A stretch of DNA of 52,276 nucleotides from Rudaea sp. (GCA_031291055.1 JARLJU010000094.1:1-52276), one strand, 5' to 3'. Shown: positions 42,503-49,902, counted from the first letter of the stretch. Made by a program: numbers and translations. Notes: a model not told the origin generated them from the sequence alone.

Positions 42503-42627
42503 TGCGCGCCTACCTCAAAGCCCTTGCCGTCGGTGTCGCCGCGCTAGCGATCTACAGCGCGGTCGCCACAGCAATTGAAGCGCGCTCGGCCCACAACGAA
42601 CGCTGCAGCGTCGTCCGCTGCACCTGA
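42502..42627 (+). CDS. 41-residue exported or membrane peptide
   Basis: The open frame MRAYLKALAVGVAALAIYSA has a basic start and a hydrophobic segment typical of a signal peptide or anchor. It is followed by a short tail with two cysteines (ERCSVVRCT). It overlaps the preceding stop (TAATG), so it is translationally coupled. It has no known family. Confidence 0.62.
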   Translation: MRAYLKALAVGVAALAIYSAVATAIEARSAHNERCSVVRCT

Positions 42628-42645
42628 TCCCGTAAAGGCTCACCG

Positions 42646-42804
42646 ATGAATCTCCTTTTTTCATTCTTAGTAGTCCTTCTGGTGGCGAGCGCCGGGTTTT
42701 CCGGTGGATTCATCGCTGGCGCCTTTTGGGCAACGATTGGGATGATCGAGCACCGAGCCGACGACAGCAAGTCGGATACGACCAACCCACTCTTTCTCGA
42801 CTGA
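42646..42804 (+). CDS. 52-residue membrane protein
   Basis: The open frame MNLLFSFLVVLLVASAGFSG has a long hydrophobic N-terminus (residues 2-35) and a short acidic cytosolic tail (HRADDSKSDTTNPLFLD). AAAGG lies eight bases before the ATG. It is the third small membrane protein in a row in this operon. Confidence 0.65.
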   Translation: MNLLFSFLVVLLVASAGFSGGFIAGAFWATIGMIEHRADDSKSDTTNPLFLD

Positions 42805-42806
42805 TC

Positions 42807-43097
42807 ATGGCCCGCTGTCACGTCCGATGCCGCCATTGCGCAACGCGCCGCTGCCTGCGCCGCAACCCGCGCCATTACGCCCGCCTACCGGCATGCACGG
42901 TCTGCGGCCGGCGCAATTATCGCGTCGACCGCTGGATGAACCGGCGCGACACCGGCAAAACGCGGTGCGACTGCGCCGGCTACTGGTTCCCGCACCGTCG
43001 CGGCTCGCTTTTCTGCTGGAACCGCGCCGACGGAACCGGTCGTTATCCCGGCGATGCAGATTTCGCCGATCGCAACTACGACGGCCTGGCAGCCTGA
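42807..43097 (+). CDS. Cysteine-rich, arginine-rich zinc-binding protein
   Basis: This 96-residue protein has nine cysteines (residues 4, 8, 11, 16, 30, 33, 54, 56 and 70) and three histidines. They are arranged as CHVRCRHC, CTVCG and CDC pairs, consistent with one or two zinc ribbons. It is very rich in Arg and Tyr/Trp (DCAGYWFPHRRGSLFCW), which suggests nucleic-acid binding. Its ATG begins two bases after the preceding stop. A role as a RING-like or adaptor protein for the conjugation cassette is possible but unsupported. Confidence 0.75.
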   Translation: MARCHVRCRHCATRRCLRRNPRHYARLPACTVCGRRNYRVDRWMNRRDTGKTRCDCAGYWFPHRRGSLFCWNRADGTGRYPGDADFADRNYDGLAA

Positions 43098-43107
43098 GAG
43101 AGCAGCG

Positions 43108-43353
43108 ATGGCGACTATATCCCAGCTTGCCGGCATGCTGCCCCGCGATCCGAAGTTTCGCGAATGGCTGTCGACCGCAACGCAGGTCGAGCAGTTGACC
43201 GCCGATGAAGCCGCGGAAGTTATCCGTCACGTCTGCCAGATCGATACCCGCCGGCGGCTCGCCACCGACAAGGCAGCAGCAGAGCGCTTTCACAACCTTT
43301 TGCGCCGCCCGTTTGCCGAGTGGCGCGCAAAGCAGCACCAACCTCGCCTCTAA
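43108..43353 (+). CDS. Small helical protein before PRTRC-E
   Basis: This 81-residue protein begins MATISQLAGMLPRDPKFREW. It is helical and ends in a basic stretch (NLLRRPFAEWRAKQH). GAGAG precedes the ATG. Its stop is twelve bases before the preferred PRTRC-E start. I do not recognise the family, although similar small proteins occur in Burkholderia phage early regions. Confidence 0.75.
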   Translation: MATISQLAGMLPRDPKFREWLSTATQVEQLTADEAAEVIRHVCQIDTRRRLATDKAAAERFHNLLRRPFAEWRAKQHQPRL

Positions 43354-43364
43354 TGGAGAATCAG

Positions 43365-43904
43365 ATGTCACTCTTTGCATCGCTGCACCCACTCGCGCAA
43401 CGTACGACCCTCACGCTACTTATCACCGCCGAAGGTGACCAGCTGCGCGTGAACGTCACGCCGCGCGCCAACGACGACACAAAAGGCGAAAAGCTGCTCT
43501 ACCCGCTGTCTATCCTCGCGACGCCCGAAGAACTCGACCGCGATTTCGCGGAAGCGGTTTCGATCTACGAGCCGAGCACGCTCTCGGTGCTCGACCAGGC
43601 GCGCGCCGCGAGCGCTGCAAACGGCACGGTCGACGCAGGAACCAAAGCGGCGCTGCCCGCCCCCACGACGAAGGGCAAAGGCGGCCGCAAGCGCGCCGCG
43701 GAACTGCCGGCGCCGACGGACGCGAGCGACAGCGCGGGCGGTGAAGCCGGCGATGCCCCGCCGACCGACCCGCGTCAGACGCAAATCCCCGGCATCGATC
43801 CCGAAGCAGAGCCCGCCACCGCCGAAACGCCTGCTGTAGCCGCTGAGCAGGATTCCAGCAACGCACAGACCACCGTCGAGGAAGACGGCGTCGACCTGCT
43901 CTAA
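43365..43904 (+). CDS. PRTRC system protein E
   Basis: This 179-residue protein begins MSLFASLHPLAQRTTLTLLI; GGAG lies six bases before this ATG. The N-terminal domain (residues 1-85, TAEGDQLRVNVTPRANDDTK, LLYPLSILATPEELD) matches PRTRC protein E as I know it. The C-terminal half is disordered, rich in Ala, Pro, Asp and Glu, with a GRKR patch. Its biochemical role is unknown. In PRTRC cassettes E and C are neighbours, as here. Confidence 0.82.
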   Translation: MSLFASLHPLAQRTTLTLLITAEGDQLRVNVTPRANDDTKGEKLLYPLSILATPEELDRDFAEAVSIYEPSTLSVLDQARAASAANGTVDAGTKAALPAPTTKGKGGRKRAAELPAPTDASDSAGGEAGDAPPTDPRQTQIPGIDPEAEPATAETPAVAAEQDSSNAQTTVEEDGVDLL

Positions 43905-43914
43905 GGGGCGCACG

Positions 43915-44328
43915 ATGAAAACCGAAACGCTCGCTCGCGAATTTCGCTACAACGGCGCGAAGCTCACCGACCCATCGCCTACGTTCTCGCTGCAACAAGT
44001 GCGCGACTTCTACGGCAACACCTATCCGGAGATCGTCAATGCCGAGATCGAAGGGCCGGAAGTCGTCGGCAACAAGAACGTCTTCACGTTCCGCCGCGCC
44101 GTCGGTACCAAGGGTGCGACCGATGAACTGATCAGCGTGCGCCAGAAAATCGGCCGGGTTCTGCAAAACTGCCGGCGTCTGCCGCCGTCGATCGTCGCCT
44201 ATCTCGTCGAGGTTGAGCGATTCGCGGGCGCGCATGTTTGCCCGCTGCTCGACGAGGAAATCAGCTTCATCGACGCGCTCTATGCGCGCTACGTCGTGCA
44301 GGCCCGCGTAATGGAGACAGCATCGTGA
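43915..44328 (+). CDS. PRTRC system protein C, ubiquitin-like, with C-terminal extension
   Basis: This is a 137-residue protein. Residues 1-67 (MKTETLAREFRYNGAKLTDP, SLQQVRDFYGNTYPEIVNAE, then a VFTFRRAVGTKG end) are the prokaryotic ubiquitin-like domain called PRTRC-C/Prok_Ub. In the family this is normally the whole protein of about 70 residues, ending at or just after Gly-Thr-Lys-Gly. Here another 70 helical residues follow (ELISVRQKIGRVLQNCRR and onward). The extension may be a fused partner or may be removed by the JAMM protein. GGGGCGCACG precedes the ATG. Confidence 0.87.
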   Translation: MKTETLAREFRYNGAKLTDPSPTFSLQQVRDFYGNTYPEIVNAEIEGPEVVGNKNVFTFRRAVGTKGATDELISVRQKIGRVLQNCRRLPPSIVAYLVEVERFAGAHVCPLLDEEISFIDALYARYVVQARVMETAS

Positions 44329-44507
44329 CGCTCGATGATCTCCGCGCCGAGCTGGAAAGCGGGCCGCTCGTTCCGTCCGGACAACACCGGATCGACGCTC
44401 GGGCCGCCGACGACCAGCTCGCGCGCCGCATGCATGCCCTCGCATCGCGGCGTGTTGCCGGCGTGCGCCTGCAATTGCCAGTTTCCAGCATGCCGGTGCT
44501 GCCATGA
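44325..44507 (+). CDS. 60-residue protein between PRTRC C and F
   Basis: The open frame starts at a GTG overlapping the PRTRC-C stop (GTGA), MTLDDLRAELESGPLVPSGQ, and ends by overlapping the PRTRC-F start (ATGA). It is charged and helical with a basic middle (RRMHALASRRVAG). The two overlaps argue strongly that it is translated. I know of no such member in the standard cassette. Confidence 0.72.
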   Translation: MTLDDLRAELESGPLVPSGQHRIDARAADDQLARRMHALASRRVAGVRLQLPVSSMPVLP

Positions 44508-45550
44508 GTTTCGCGCCCATTGCCATCCCTTCTCTCGCCGACATTCCGGGCGTGTACACGATCAGCTCGGGTGAGTCTTTCACCTACCCGCTCGTCAGGT
44601 CACTGCTCGAGTCCGGTGTGATCGAGGCCGAAGATGTCGTGCGCCGCCCGCGATCGGAACTCGCACTCGCAACGGCTGCGCTGACCCGGCGCTGGAATCG
44701 AATTACCGACGGCATGCATCTGTTCGACTGGAATCTGCGCATCGATCAGGCGCTCGACGGTTATTCGTTCGACTCGCTGAAGCGAACTGAGCAGTTGTGG
44801 GCAATGGTGCGAACCACGCACGGTCCCGTCTCATGCAAACAGGTCAGCGTCGGCGGTGCGATCAACGCGCTGGAACAGGTGCGCGAGGGACTGGGCCAGA
44901 CATTGCTCGCGGCACTCTATGACGCCTGTGACATGCTGCCGACCATCTGCACACCCGCCTACGCCCTCGGCCTCGCCGAATACACCTACTGGTATGGCGA
45001 GTCCGACGAGTCTTTCGCGATCGAGGAAGCGATTCAACTGCACGACTGCGCGTCCCGCGAAGAGCTGATTGACACGTTCGATTTCTTCACGCGAGACAAG
45101 TTCTTTCGCGACATGCCGGTGTGGGCTGCATCGCCGAAGCGCGTTCTTTCGCGCACCCAGGTCAAGCGCGCCGCTGCTCGCGACGAATTCGCCGCCGAAG
45201 TGGTCGCTGCGATGGACACCATCTGGAACGTCGTGCGTTTCTACGGGCCGTTCGCGGAGGTCGGTACCGGTGGTGCCGGGCTCGATGCGATAGACCTCGC
45301 CCTCGTCGTGCGGTGGACTGAAGACGACGTTGTCGGCAGGGTAGTCGATGATTTCCTGCAATACATCGCCGACGGCGAGTTCCTCGGCGCGGCGTCCGCA
45401 ACACCGCTTTCCATCGTCGGCGGCGACATTGCGACATGGCTTAAGCAGATGGAAGCAACCGCGCTTCTGGCAAAAGCGGTCGAACACCTTCTCACCCTGC
45501 TGGGCCGCGAAGAATACCAGGCAAAAACACTGGTGCGGGTGTTCGCATGA
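44504..45550 (+). CDS. PRTRC system protein F
   Basis: This 348-residue soluble protein begins MSFAPIAIPSLADIPGVYTI. It is mainly helical and rich in acidic and aromatic residues (YALGLAEYTYWYGESDESFA). It has the size and position of PRTRC-F, next to B. No catalytic motif can be pointed out. Its stop overlaps the PRTRC-B start (ATGA). Confidence 0.78.
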   Translation: MSFAPIAIPSLADIPGVYTISSGESFTYPLVRSLLESGVIEAEDVVRRPRSELALATAALTRRWNRITDGMHLFDWNLRIDQALDGYSFDSLKRTEQLWAMVRTTHGPVSCKQVSVGGAINALEQVREGLGQTLLAALYDACDMLPTICTPAYALGLAEYTYWYGESDESFAIEEAIQLHDCASREELIDTFDFFTRDKFFRDMPVWAASPKRVLSRTQVKRAAARDEFAAEVVAAMDTIWNVVRFYGPFAEVGTGGAGLDAIDLALVVRWTEDDVVGRVVDDFLQYIADGEFLGAASATPLSIVGGDIATWLKQMEATALLAKAVEHLLTLLGREEYQAKTLVRVFA

Positions 45551-46260
45551 AGACCGTCATGATCGCCCAAGACAACGACGTTGAACTGCAGCTCGATAGC
45601 GCGCTGCTGTTCTATCGCTCGGAAGGCACGCAACACGTCTACGCGACGCAGCACTCTGCCCGGGTCGTCGACGGCCGCCCGACATTGCTGCCCGGCGTGC
45701 CGATCACGCTTGACCAGTTGGCAGAGATCGCTGAGATCGCCGCCCGCAAGACCAGCTATCGCGGTTTCGTGCATGAGCGCGTCGTGTACTTCGCTCCGAA
45801 CATGCTCGCCTGGTGGGTTCCGGCCTGCACACGCCGCGTCTGGTTCAAGTCGGCCGACAAGATCGGCGAGCGCGCAGGCGACGCCAACCATCCGCCGCTC
45901 GTGTTCATCGTCAACCGCGACAGCTGGTCGGTATTCGCGCTGCGTGAAAACGAACGGCCGGGCCCAGCGACGAAGCTCTACACCGCACCTTATTACGACG
46001 TCTGGGAAAGCGGCGAGATCTGCGAAGGCAACGTCAAAACACCGGACAGCATCGGTACGGACAGCATCAAACCTTTTGAGGATGCATTTTTTCGCAGTCG
46101 CTTCACCCACACCAATAACGACCGACTTATCCACAGGCGCGGCGGCGCTGAACGTCTGTGGCTCGACCTGCTCGACGGCGCCGAATTTCCCCTTGACCGC
46201 CTGATCGACACGAAGCGAACGCTCGCCGACGTGATCGGCAACATCACCACACTGGACTAA
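45547..46260 (+). CDS. PRTRC system protein B, E2-like
   Basis: This is a 237-residue protein of the prokaryotic E2 family (Prok-E2_D). The N-terminal strands (DVELQLDSALLFYRSEGTQH) precede the E2-like fold. A HPP motif at 115-117 stands where E2 enzymes have His-Pro-Asn. Cys159 in ESGEICEGNVKTP is the likely thioester cysteine, downstream of YTAPYYDVW. In related systems E2-like proteins receive the ubiquitin-like protein from the E1. It lies between PRTRC-F and the JAMM protein. Confidence 0.85.
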   Translation: MKTVMIAQDNDVELQLDSALLFYRSEGTQHVYATQHSARVVDGRPTLLPGVPITLDQLAEIAEIAARKTSYRGFVHERVVYFAPNMLAWWVPACTRRVWFKSADKIGERAGDANHPPLVFIVNRDSWSVFALRENERPGPATKLYTAPYYDVWESGEICEGNVKTPDSIGTDSIKPFEDAFFRSRFTHTNNDRLIHRRGGAERLWLDLLDGAEFPLDRLIDTKRTLADVIGNITTLD

Positions 46261-46264
46261 CGCC

Positions 46265-47056
46265 ATGGAAAAGCTACTCGCCCTGTTTCAAGACGCAACG
46301 CAGGCAGGCCTGCGCGACATCGCAACTGCACTCGACCAGTTTTCACAAGGCGTCGCCGACGAGATCGCCCGAGCTAAACCGCGCGCGATCGCCGCGGCCG
46401 AAGGTGACGAAGCGCTTCCGCTCGACGTCGCGCTGTTCGATAGCGCGCCGACGGTTGCGGTACCGAAACACGCGCAGTTCGTACCGCTGGCTGAGGTCGG
46501 CCACCGCTTCCTGATGACCGCCGAGGGTGTGTTCGTCGAGGTGCGTCGACCGTGGCTCCATGTGATCCAGCAATTGGCAAAGCACAACGAGACGGGCCCG
46601 CGGCCGCCGTATGGCTTGGTCATGCCGAAGATCGAGCTCGCGTTCGGCCGACTCGGCGTCGCGCTGCCGTTCGTTCAGGCGTTCGCGGAAGAAGCGCAAA
46701 ACGCCCTGCCGAACGAGCATGCCGCGTGGATCGTGTGGGACCAAGACAAAAAGGAGTTGGCCTATAAAGCCTTGCACGTCTCGTCCGCTTCGCCTGGCGC
46801 GATTACGTTCGAACGACCGGACCTGCAGCCGCATGAATCGCTCGCGATCGACCTGCACAGTCATGGCGTCGGGGCCGCGTTCTTCAGCGAGCAGGACGAT
46901 GCCGACGACGCCGGCGAAGTGAAGATCTCGGCGGTGCTCGGAGTCCTCGGTGATGGTGGAACGCCGAGTGTCGCGTTCCGTCTCTGCGTGCTCGGGATGA
47001 TCATTCCGTTGAAAGTGCCGGCGTCCGCCGTGTTCAAGGTTCCGGAGCCCGCATGA
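46265..47056 (+). CDS. PRTRC system protein A, JAMM isopeptidase-like
   Basis: This is a 263-residue protein. Residues about 65-255 form a JAB domain with the complete JAMM zinc signature: His198-Ser-His200, seven residues, Ser208, two residues, Asp211 (in DLHSHGVGAAFFSEQD). An upstream Glu in the first strand/helix could complete the site. The first 50 residues are a helical addition. Such enzymes remove ubiquitin-like proteins from targets or trim their C-termini. It precedes ThiF with a four-base overlap. Confidence 0.87.
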   Translation: MEKLLALFQDATQAGLRDIATALDQFSQGVADEIARAKPRAIAAAEGDEALPLDVALFDSAPTVAVPKHAQFVPLAEVGHRFLMTAEGVFVEVRRPWLHVIQQLAKHNETGPRPPYGLVMPKIELAFGRLGVALPFVQAFAEEAQNALPNEHAAWIVWDQDKKELAYKALHVSSASPGAITFERPDLQPHESLAIDLHSHGVGAAFFSEQDDADDAGEVKISAVLGVLGDGGTPSVAFRLCVLGMIIPLKVPASAVFKVPEPA

Positions 47057-47802
47057 CCCATATCACGCCCGCGCATTTCCTCGATCGGCGCGTGAACATC
47101 GCGCTGATCGGCTGCGGCGGCAACGGCTCGCAGATGCTGACAGGCCTCGCGCGACTCAACCACGCGCTGACCGCGCTCGGCCATCCGGGCTTGCACGTCA
47201 CGGCATTCGACGGCGACACGGTCAGCGAGGCGAACATCGGACGCCAGATGTTCAGCCCAGCCGACGTCGGCATGCACAAGAGCGTCGTGTTGGTTCATCG
47301 GCTGAGTGCGTTCTTCGGTCTGGACTGGCACGCCAGGCCGATCCACGCCGGGCCGTCGGAACTGGTGAACATCGGCGCCGGCATCGCGATTCTGTGCGTC
47401 GACAGCGCAGCTGCTCGAGCAAAGCTTGCGACCACGATCGGCAGGACCGCGACGTACGTAATGGATCTCGGCAATCGCGCCAGCGATGGCCAAGTGATAT
47501 TCGGCGCCGCACGGCCGCCGACGCAGGAAGGAAGTGTGCCGCTGCGCTGGCCGTACGACGTGCTGCCGGAACTGATCGACACAACCGTGCCGGAAGACGA
47601 CACGCCGAGTTGCGGCCTCGCCGAAGCGCTCGAGCGCCAGGAGCTTTTCATCAATCAGGCGATCGTGACGCCGGCGCTCGGGATCCTGTGGGAGTTTTTC
47701 CGGCATGGCCAGCTCAGCTGGTGCGGCGCGTTCGTCAACCTGAAGACTGGGCACGTCCGGCCGTTGCCTGTGGATAACCTTAGCGGAGGCAAAAAACCAT
47801 GA
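47053..47802 (+). CDS. PRTRC system ThiF family protein, E1-like
   Basis: This 249-residue adenylating enzyme has the nucleotide loop GCGGNGS (20-26), Asp53/Asp55 in FDGDTVSEANIGRQ with the Arg64-Gln65 finger, and Cys187 in TPSCGLAEAL as the probable thioester cysteine. It lacks the CxxC zinc pairs of ThiF proper, as PRTRC versions do. It should activate the C-terminus of the ubiquitin-like protein and pass it to the E2-like protein. It is the last recognised PRTRC member in the operon. No ParB or D gene follows. Confidence 0.9.
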   Translation: MTHITPAHFLDRRVNIALIGCGGNGSQMLTGLARLNHALTALGHPGLHVTAFDGDTVSEANIGRQMFSPADVGMHKSVVLVHRLSAFFGLDWHARPIHAGPSELVNIGAGIAILCVDSAAARAKLATTIGRTATYVMDLGNRASDGQVIFGAARPPTQEGSVPLRWPYDVLPELIDTTVPEDDTPSCGLAEALERQELFINQAIVTPALGILWEFFRHGQLSWCGAFVNLKTGHVRPLPVDNLSGGKKP

Positions 47803-48602
47803 CCACGAATGCAGGCACAGTGCCGACAATTCGCGATTCCATCGCCAAAGAGATCCATTACCCGGCGTGCTGGGACACAGCAGCATATCCGACGCTTGAA
47901 GATGCAATGCTGGAAATGGTTTGCGCCACACGCTTCGCATGTAGCGAGTGCGCCCTGCTATCTGCAAGCAAGCCTGCCGTGCCCGAAGGGTGGAAGCTGG
48001 TTCCGGTTGAGCCTACCGACGACATGCAGTTAGCTGGTGCCGAGTCGATTCGATTCGAAACGACCGCTATCAACAAGATTTGGACGGCAAACAAGGCGTA
48101 CCGCGCGATGCTCGCCGCATCCCCTGCCGCGCCAGCGCAATCGGGCGATCTGCTTGGCAAAAACGCGCTCGTTCTGACCGCCGCGCAATTGCTCGAAGCG
48201 CTCGACTTCATCGCGCCTGACCGCGCAACCGACCCGGAGCAGATGGAAAGCGAGGTAGCTATCGAGTATGGAGAAGGCCACGGCGGCAAGGCTATGTACT
48301 GCTGGTGCGCTGAATACCCGGAAGAAGGCTCGTGGGTGCTCGACGGGAAATCGGCGCTCGCCTCCCCGCAGCCGGCACCGATGGAGCGGGCGACGACGGA
48401 TGATGCACGGGACGCGGCGCGGTATCGGTGGCTTCGGCAGCAACATTGGAGCGAAGCAGAAATGTTTGTGGTCGCCGGATCGAAATCGCGAGTTCAGTTG
48501 GGCACCGACTGCCCCAGCCTTGTCCGATTGGACGAGGCCGTCGACGCAGAACTTGGGGCCGCACAGCCAGCAAGCGGAAAGAAGCAATGTTCCTCGACCT
48601 GA
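47799..48602 (+). CDS. Phage protein with PEGWKLVPVEPT segment, unknown
   Basis: This 267-residue protein begins MTTNAGTVPTIRDSIAKEIH. Its start overlaps the ThiF stop (ATGA). The middle contains a phrase common to many phage and prophage proteins of unknown role (PEGWKLVPVEPTDDMQLAG, then YRAMLAASPAAPAQ). The C-terminal part, DDARDAARYRWLRQQHW, also recurs in Burkholderia phages. It looks modular, and no function can be assigned. Confidence 0.75.
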   Translation: MTTNAGTVPTIRDSIAKEIHYPACWDTAAYPTLEDAMLEMVCATRFACSECALLSASKPAVPEGWKLVPVEPTDDMQLAGAESIRFETTAINKIWTANKAYRAMLAASPAAPAQSGDLLGKNALVLTAAQLLEALDFIAPDRATDPEQMESEVAIEYGEGHGGKAMYCWCAEYPEEGSWVLDGKSALASPQPAPMERATTDDARDAARYRWLRQQHWSEAEMFVVAGSKSRVQLGTDCPSLVRLDEAVDAELGAAQPASGKKQCSST

Positions 48603-48946
48603 TCGGCGGCGAATGCCCGGGCCCGCTGTTCGTGCCGGTGAAGCGCCGCGCGCCGCTGATCACGTCCGGCAAGAACGCGGGGCGCCGTCGGCGCCGGCGC
48701 GAACGCCGAGCGATGCCGCCATGGGTGAAGCTGTCCGACATCCGGCCGTTCTACCGCGAGGCCAAGCGCCTCACGCGCGAAACCGGCGTGCTGCACGTCG
48801 TCGACCACGTCGTGCCGCTCGATGGAAAAATCGTCTGCGGTCTGCACGCGCCGCACAACCTGCGCGTCATCCCTTGGTACGAGAACGCAATCAAAGGCTG
48901 GTTCTTTTGGCCCGGCATGCCGTTCGAACAAATGGAGCTTTTGTGA
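48587..48946 (+). CDS. HNH endonuclease-like protein
   Basis: This 119-residue protein starts MFLDLIGGECPGPLFVPVKR, with GGAAAG before the ATG. A very basic stretch (GRRRRRRERR) is followed by an HNH core (LHVVDHVVPLDGKIVCGLHA, then PHNLRVIPWYENAIKG), with His and Asn in the expected places. It overlaps the previous gene by 16 bases. It may be a free-standing nuclease of homing type or a recombination function. Confidence 0.8.
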   Translation: MFLDLIGGECPGPLFVPVKRRAPLITSGKNAGRRRRRRERRAMPPWVKLSDIRPFYREAKRLTRETGVLHVVDHVVPLDGKIVCGLHAPHNLRVIPWYENAIKGWFFWPGMPFEQMELL

Positions 48947-49413
48947 TGGACACGCGTGAAATGTTTTTGGTGATGGGTTACGGCGAAACGCCGCTGCCCG
49001 AGATCGAGCTGGTTTCTACGCTCGACGAGGCGTTCAACGCTGTAGCGCGCATGGTCTGCGGCGATCCCTCGCCGAGCGAGCTGCTCGAGGCGCGCGCCGA
49101 TTTTTGCGACTTTGAGGAACGGGTGCGCGACGGTTTCGAATGGCACGCCACATTCGAAATTGGGGGCATACGTGCGTGGAAGGTGTGCGGTCCGGACGAC
49201 CTCATTCGAGCTCTCACCGCGCCAGCTGATGACACTGCAGCTGCAGCACAGCTCGATCCATATGGCTTCGGCGTGACGCTCGGCGAGCGCATGTACATCG
49301 ATAGCTCGCAGCACTACCGCAATGGCACCGTCCACCTGACGATCAAGCGCAAGCCGCGCGAAGCCGAAGACGTAGCTATCGCGGCAGCCACAGAGATCGG
49401 AGATAAGGCATGA
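48946..49413 (+). CDS. Last gene of the PRTRC operon, unknown
   Basis: This 155-residue acidic protein begins MDTREMFLVMGYGETPLPEI. Its ATG overlaps the HNH stop (TGATG). It has no recognised domain. The downstream region is occupied by a gene on the opposite strand, so the operon probably ends here, although no intrinsic terminator is obvious. Confidence 0.72.
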   Translation: MDTREMFLVMGYGETPLPEIELVSTLDEAFNAVARMVCGDPSPSELLEARADFCDFEERVRDGFEWHATFEIGGIRAWKVCGPDDLIRALTAPADDTAAAAQLDPYGFGVTLGERMYIDSSQHYRNGTVHLTIKRKPREAEDVAIAAATEIGDKA

Positions 49414-49440
49414 ACGGCAACAAACACGCGCTCTGCAGGG

Positions 49441-49746
49441 CTATCGGGGTCGCCCCAGCACTGAGGCAAGTACCGCCTTCCTCAAGTCATGTTCGGGAGG
49501 CTTGCGCTCAGGGAATTGCTGGACAGAAACGCTCGGCTCGCATTCCCACCAAAGGCCGGCCGGTAATCCATGGGATGTGTTTTGCTTCATCCAGCAACCG
49601 CAAGTGGTGCATCGGTAAAGGACGTAGTGGGTTATCGGCGTTTTTGGCGTACCAAAAACACCCGATCCAAAACACTGGAGTTTTTCGTGTGGAGGGACTG
49701 TTGACGCTCTTCCGATCAACGTCTTGCAAGCAAGGCACCGTTCCAT
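49441..49746 (-). CDS. Zinc-ribbon protein convergent with the PRTRC operon
   Basis: This 101-residue protein begins MERCLACKTLIGRASTVPPH. AGGGAGG lies just before the ATG, one of the best ribosome sites in the window. CxxC pairs in the start (RCLACK) and centre (YRCTTCGCW) should hold one zinc ion. An overlapping plus-strand frame (49410-49838) is rejected because it has poor composition. It stands alone, AT-richer than its neighbours, between the PRTRC operon and the integration genes. Confidence 0.7.
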   Translation of the reverse strand: MERCLACKTLIGRASTVPPHEKLQCFGSGVFGTPKTPITHYVLYRCTTCGCWMKQNTSHGLPAGLWWECEPSVSVQQFPERKPPEHDLRKAVLASVLGRPR

Positions 49747-49770
49747 TTCGCCCTCCCTCTCGGACACAAC

Positions 49771-49795
49771 TGACCTATGCAATAAGCATAGGTCA
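49771..49795. promoter_or_regulatory. 25-bp perfect inverted repeat upstream of the zinc-ribbon gene
   Basis: TGACCTATGC-AATAA-GCATAGGTCA lies 24 bp before the leftward zinc-ribbon start and about 107 bp before the DUF4224 gene. It has the same arm length and spacer as the repeat at 9823. It may be an operator for a dimeric regulator controlling the integration module. Confidence 0.5.
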
Positions 49796-49902
49796 TCCAG
49801 ATAGGGACGGAGCAGAACTGATCGCAAACCGTCAGTGATTGATTAAGCGGAAGCAGCAGCACAACGAATTCAAGAAACCACGCGCAAACACTGGGGTATG
49901 AA

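Noticed and set aside
49410..49838. A 142-codon plus-strand open frame after the PRTRC operon, starting with an ATGA overlap
   Set aside because: Its residues look random, while the opposite strand encodes a zinc-ribbon protein with a very strong ribosome site over the same bases.
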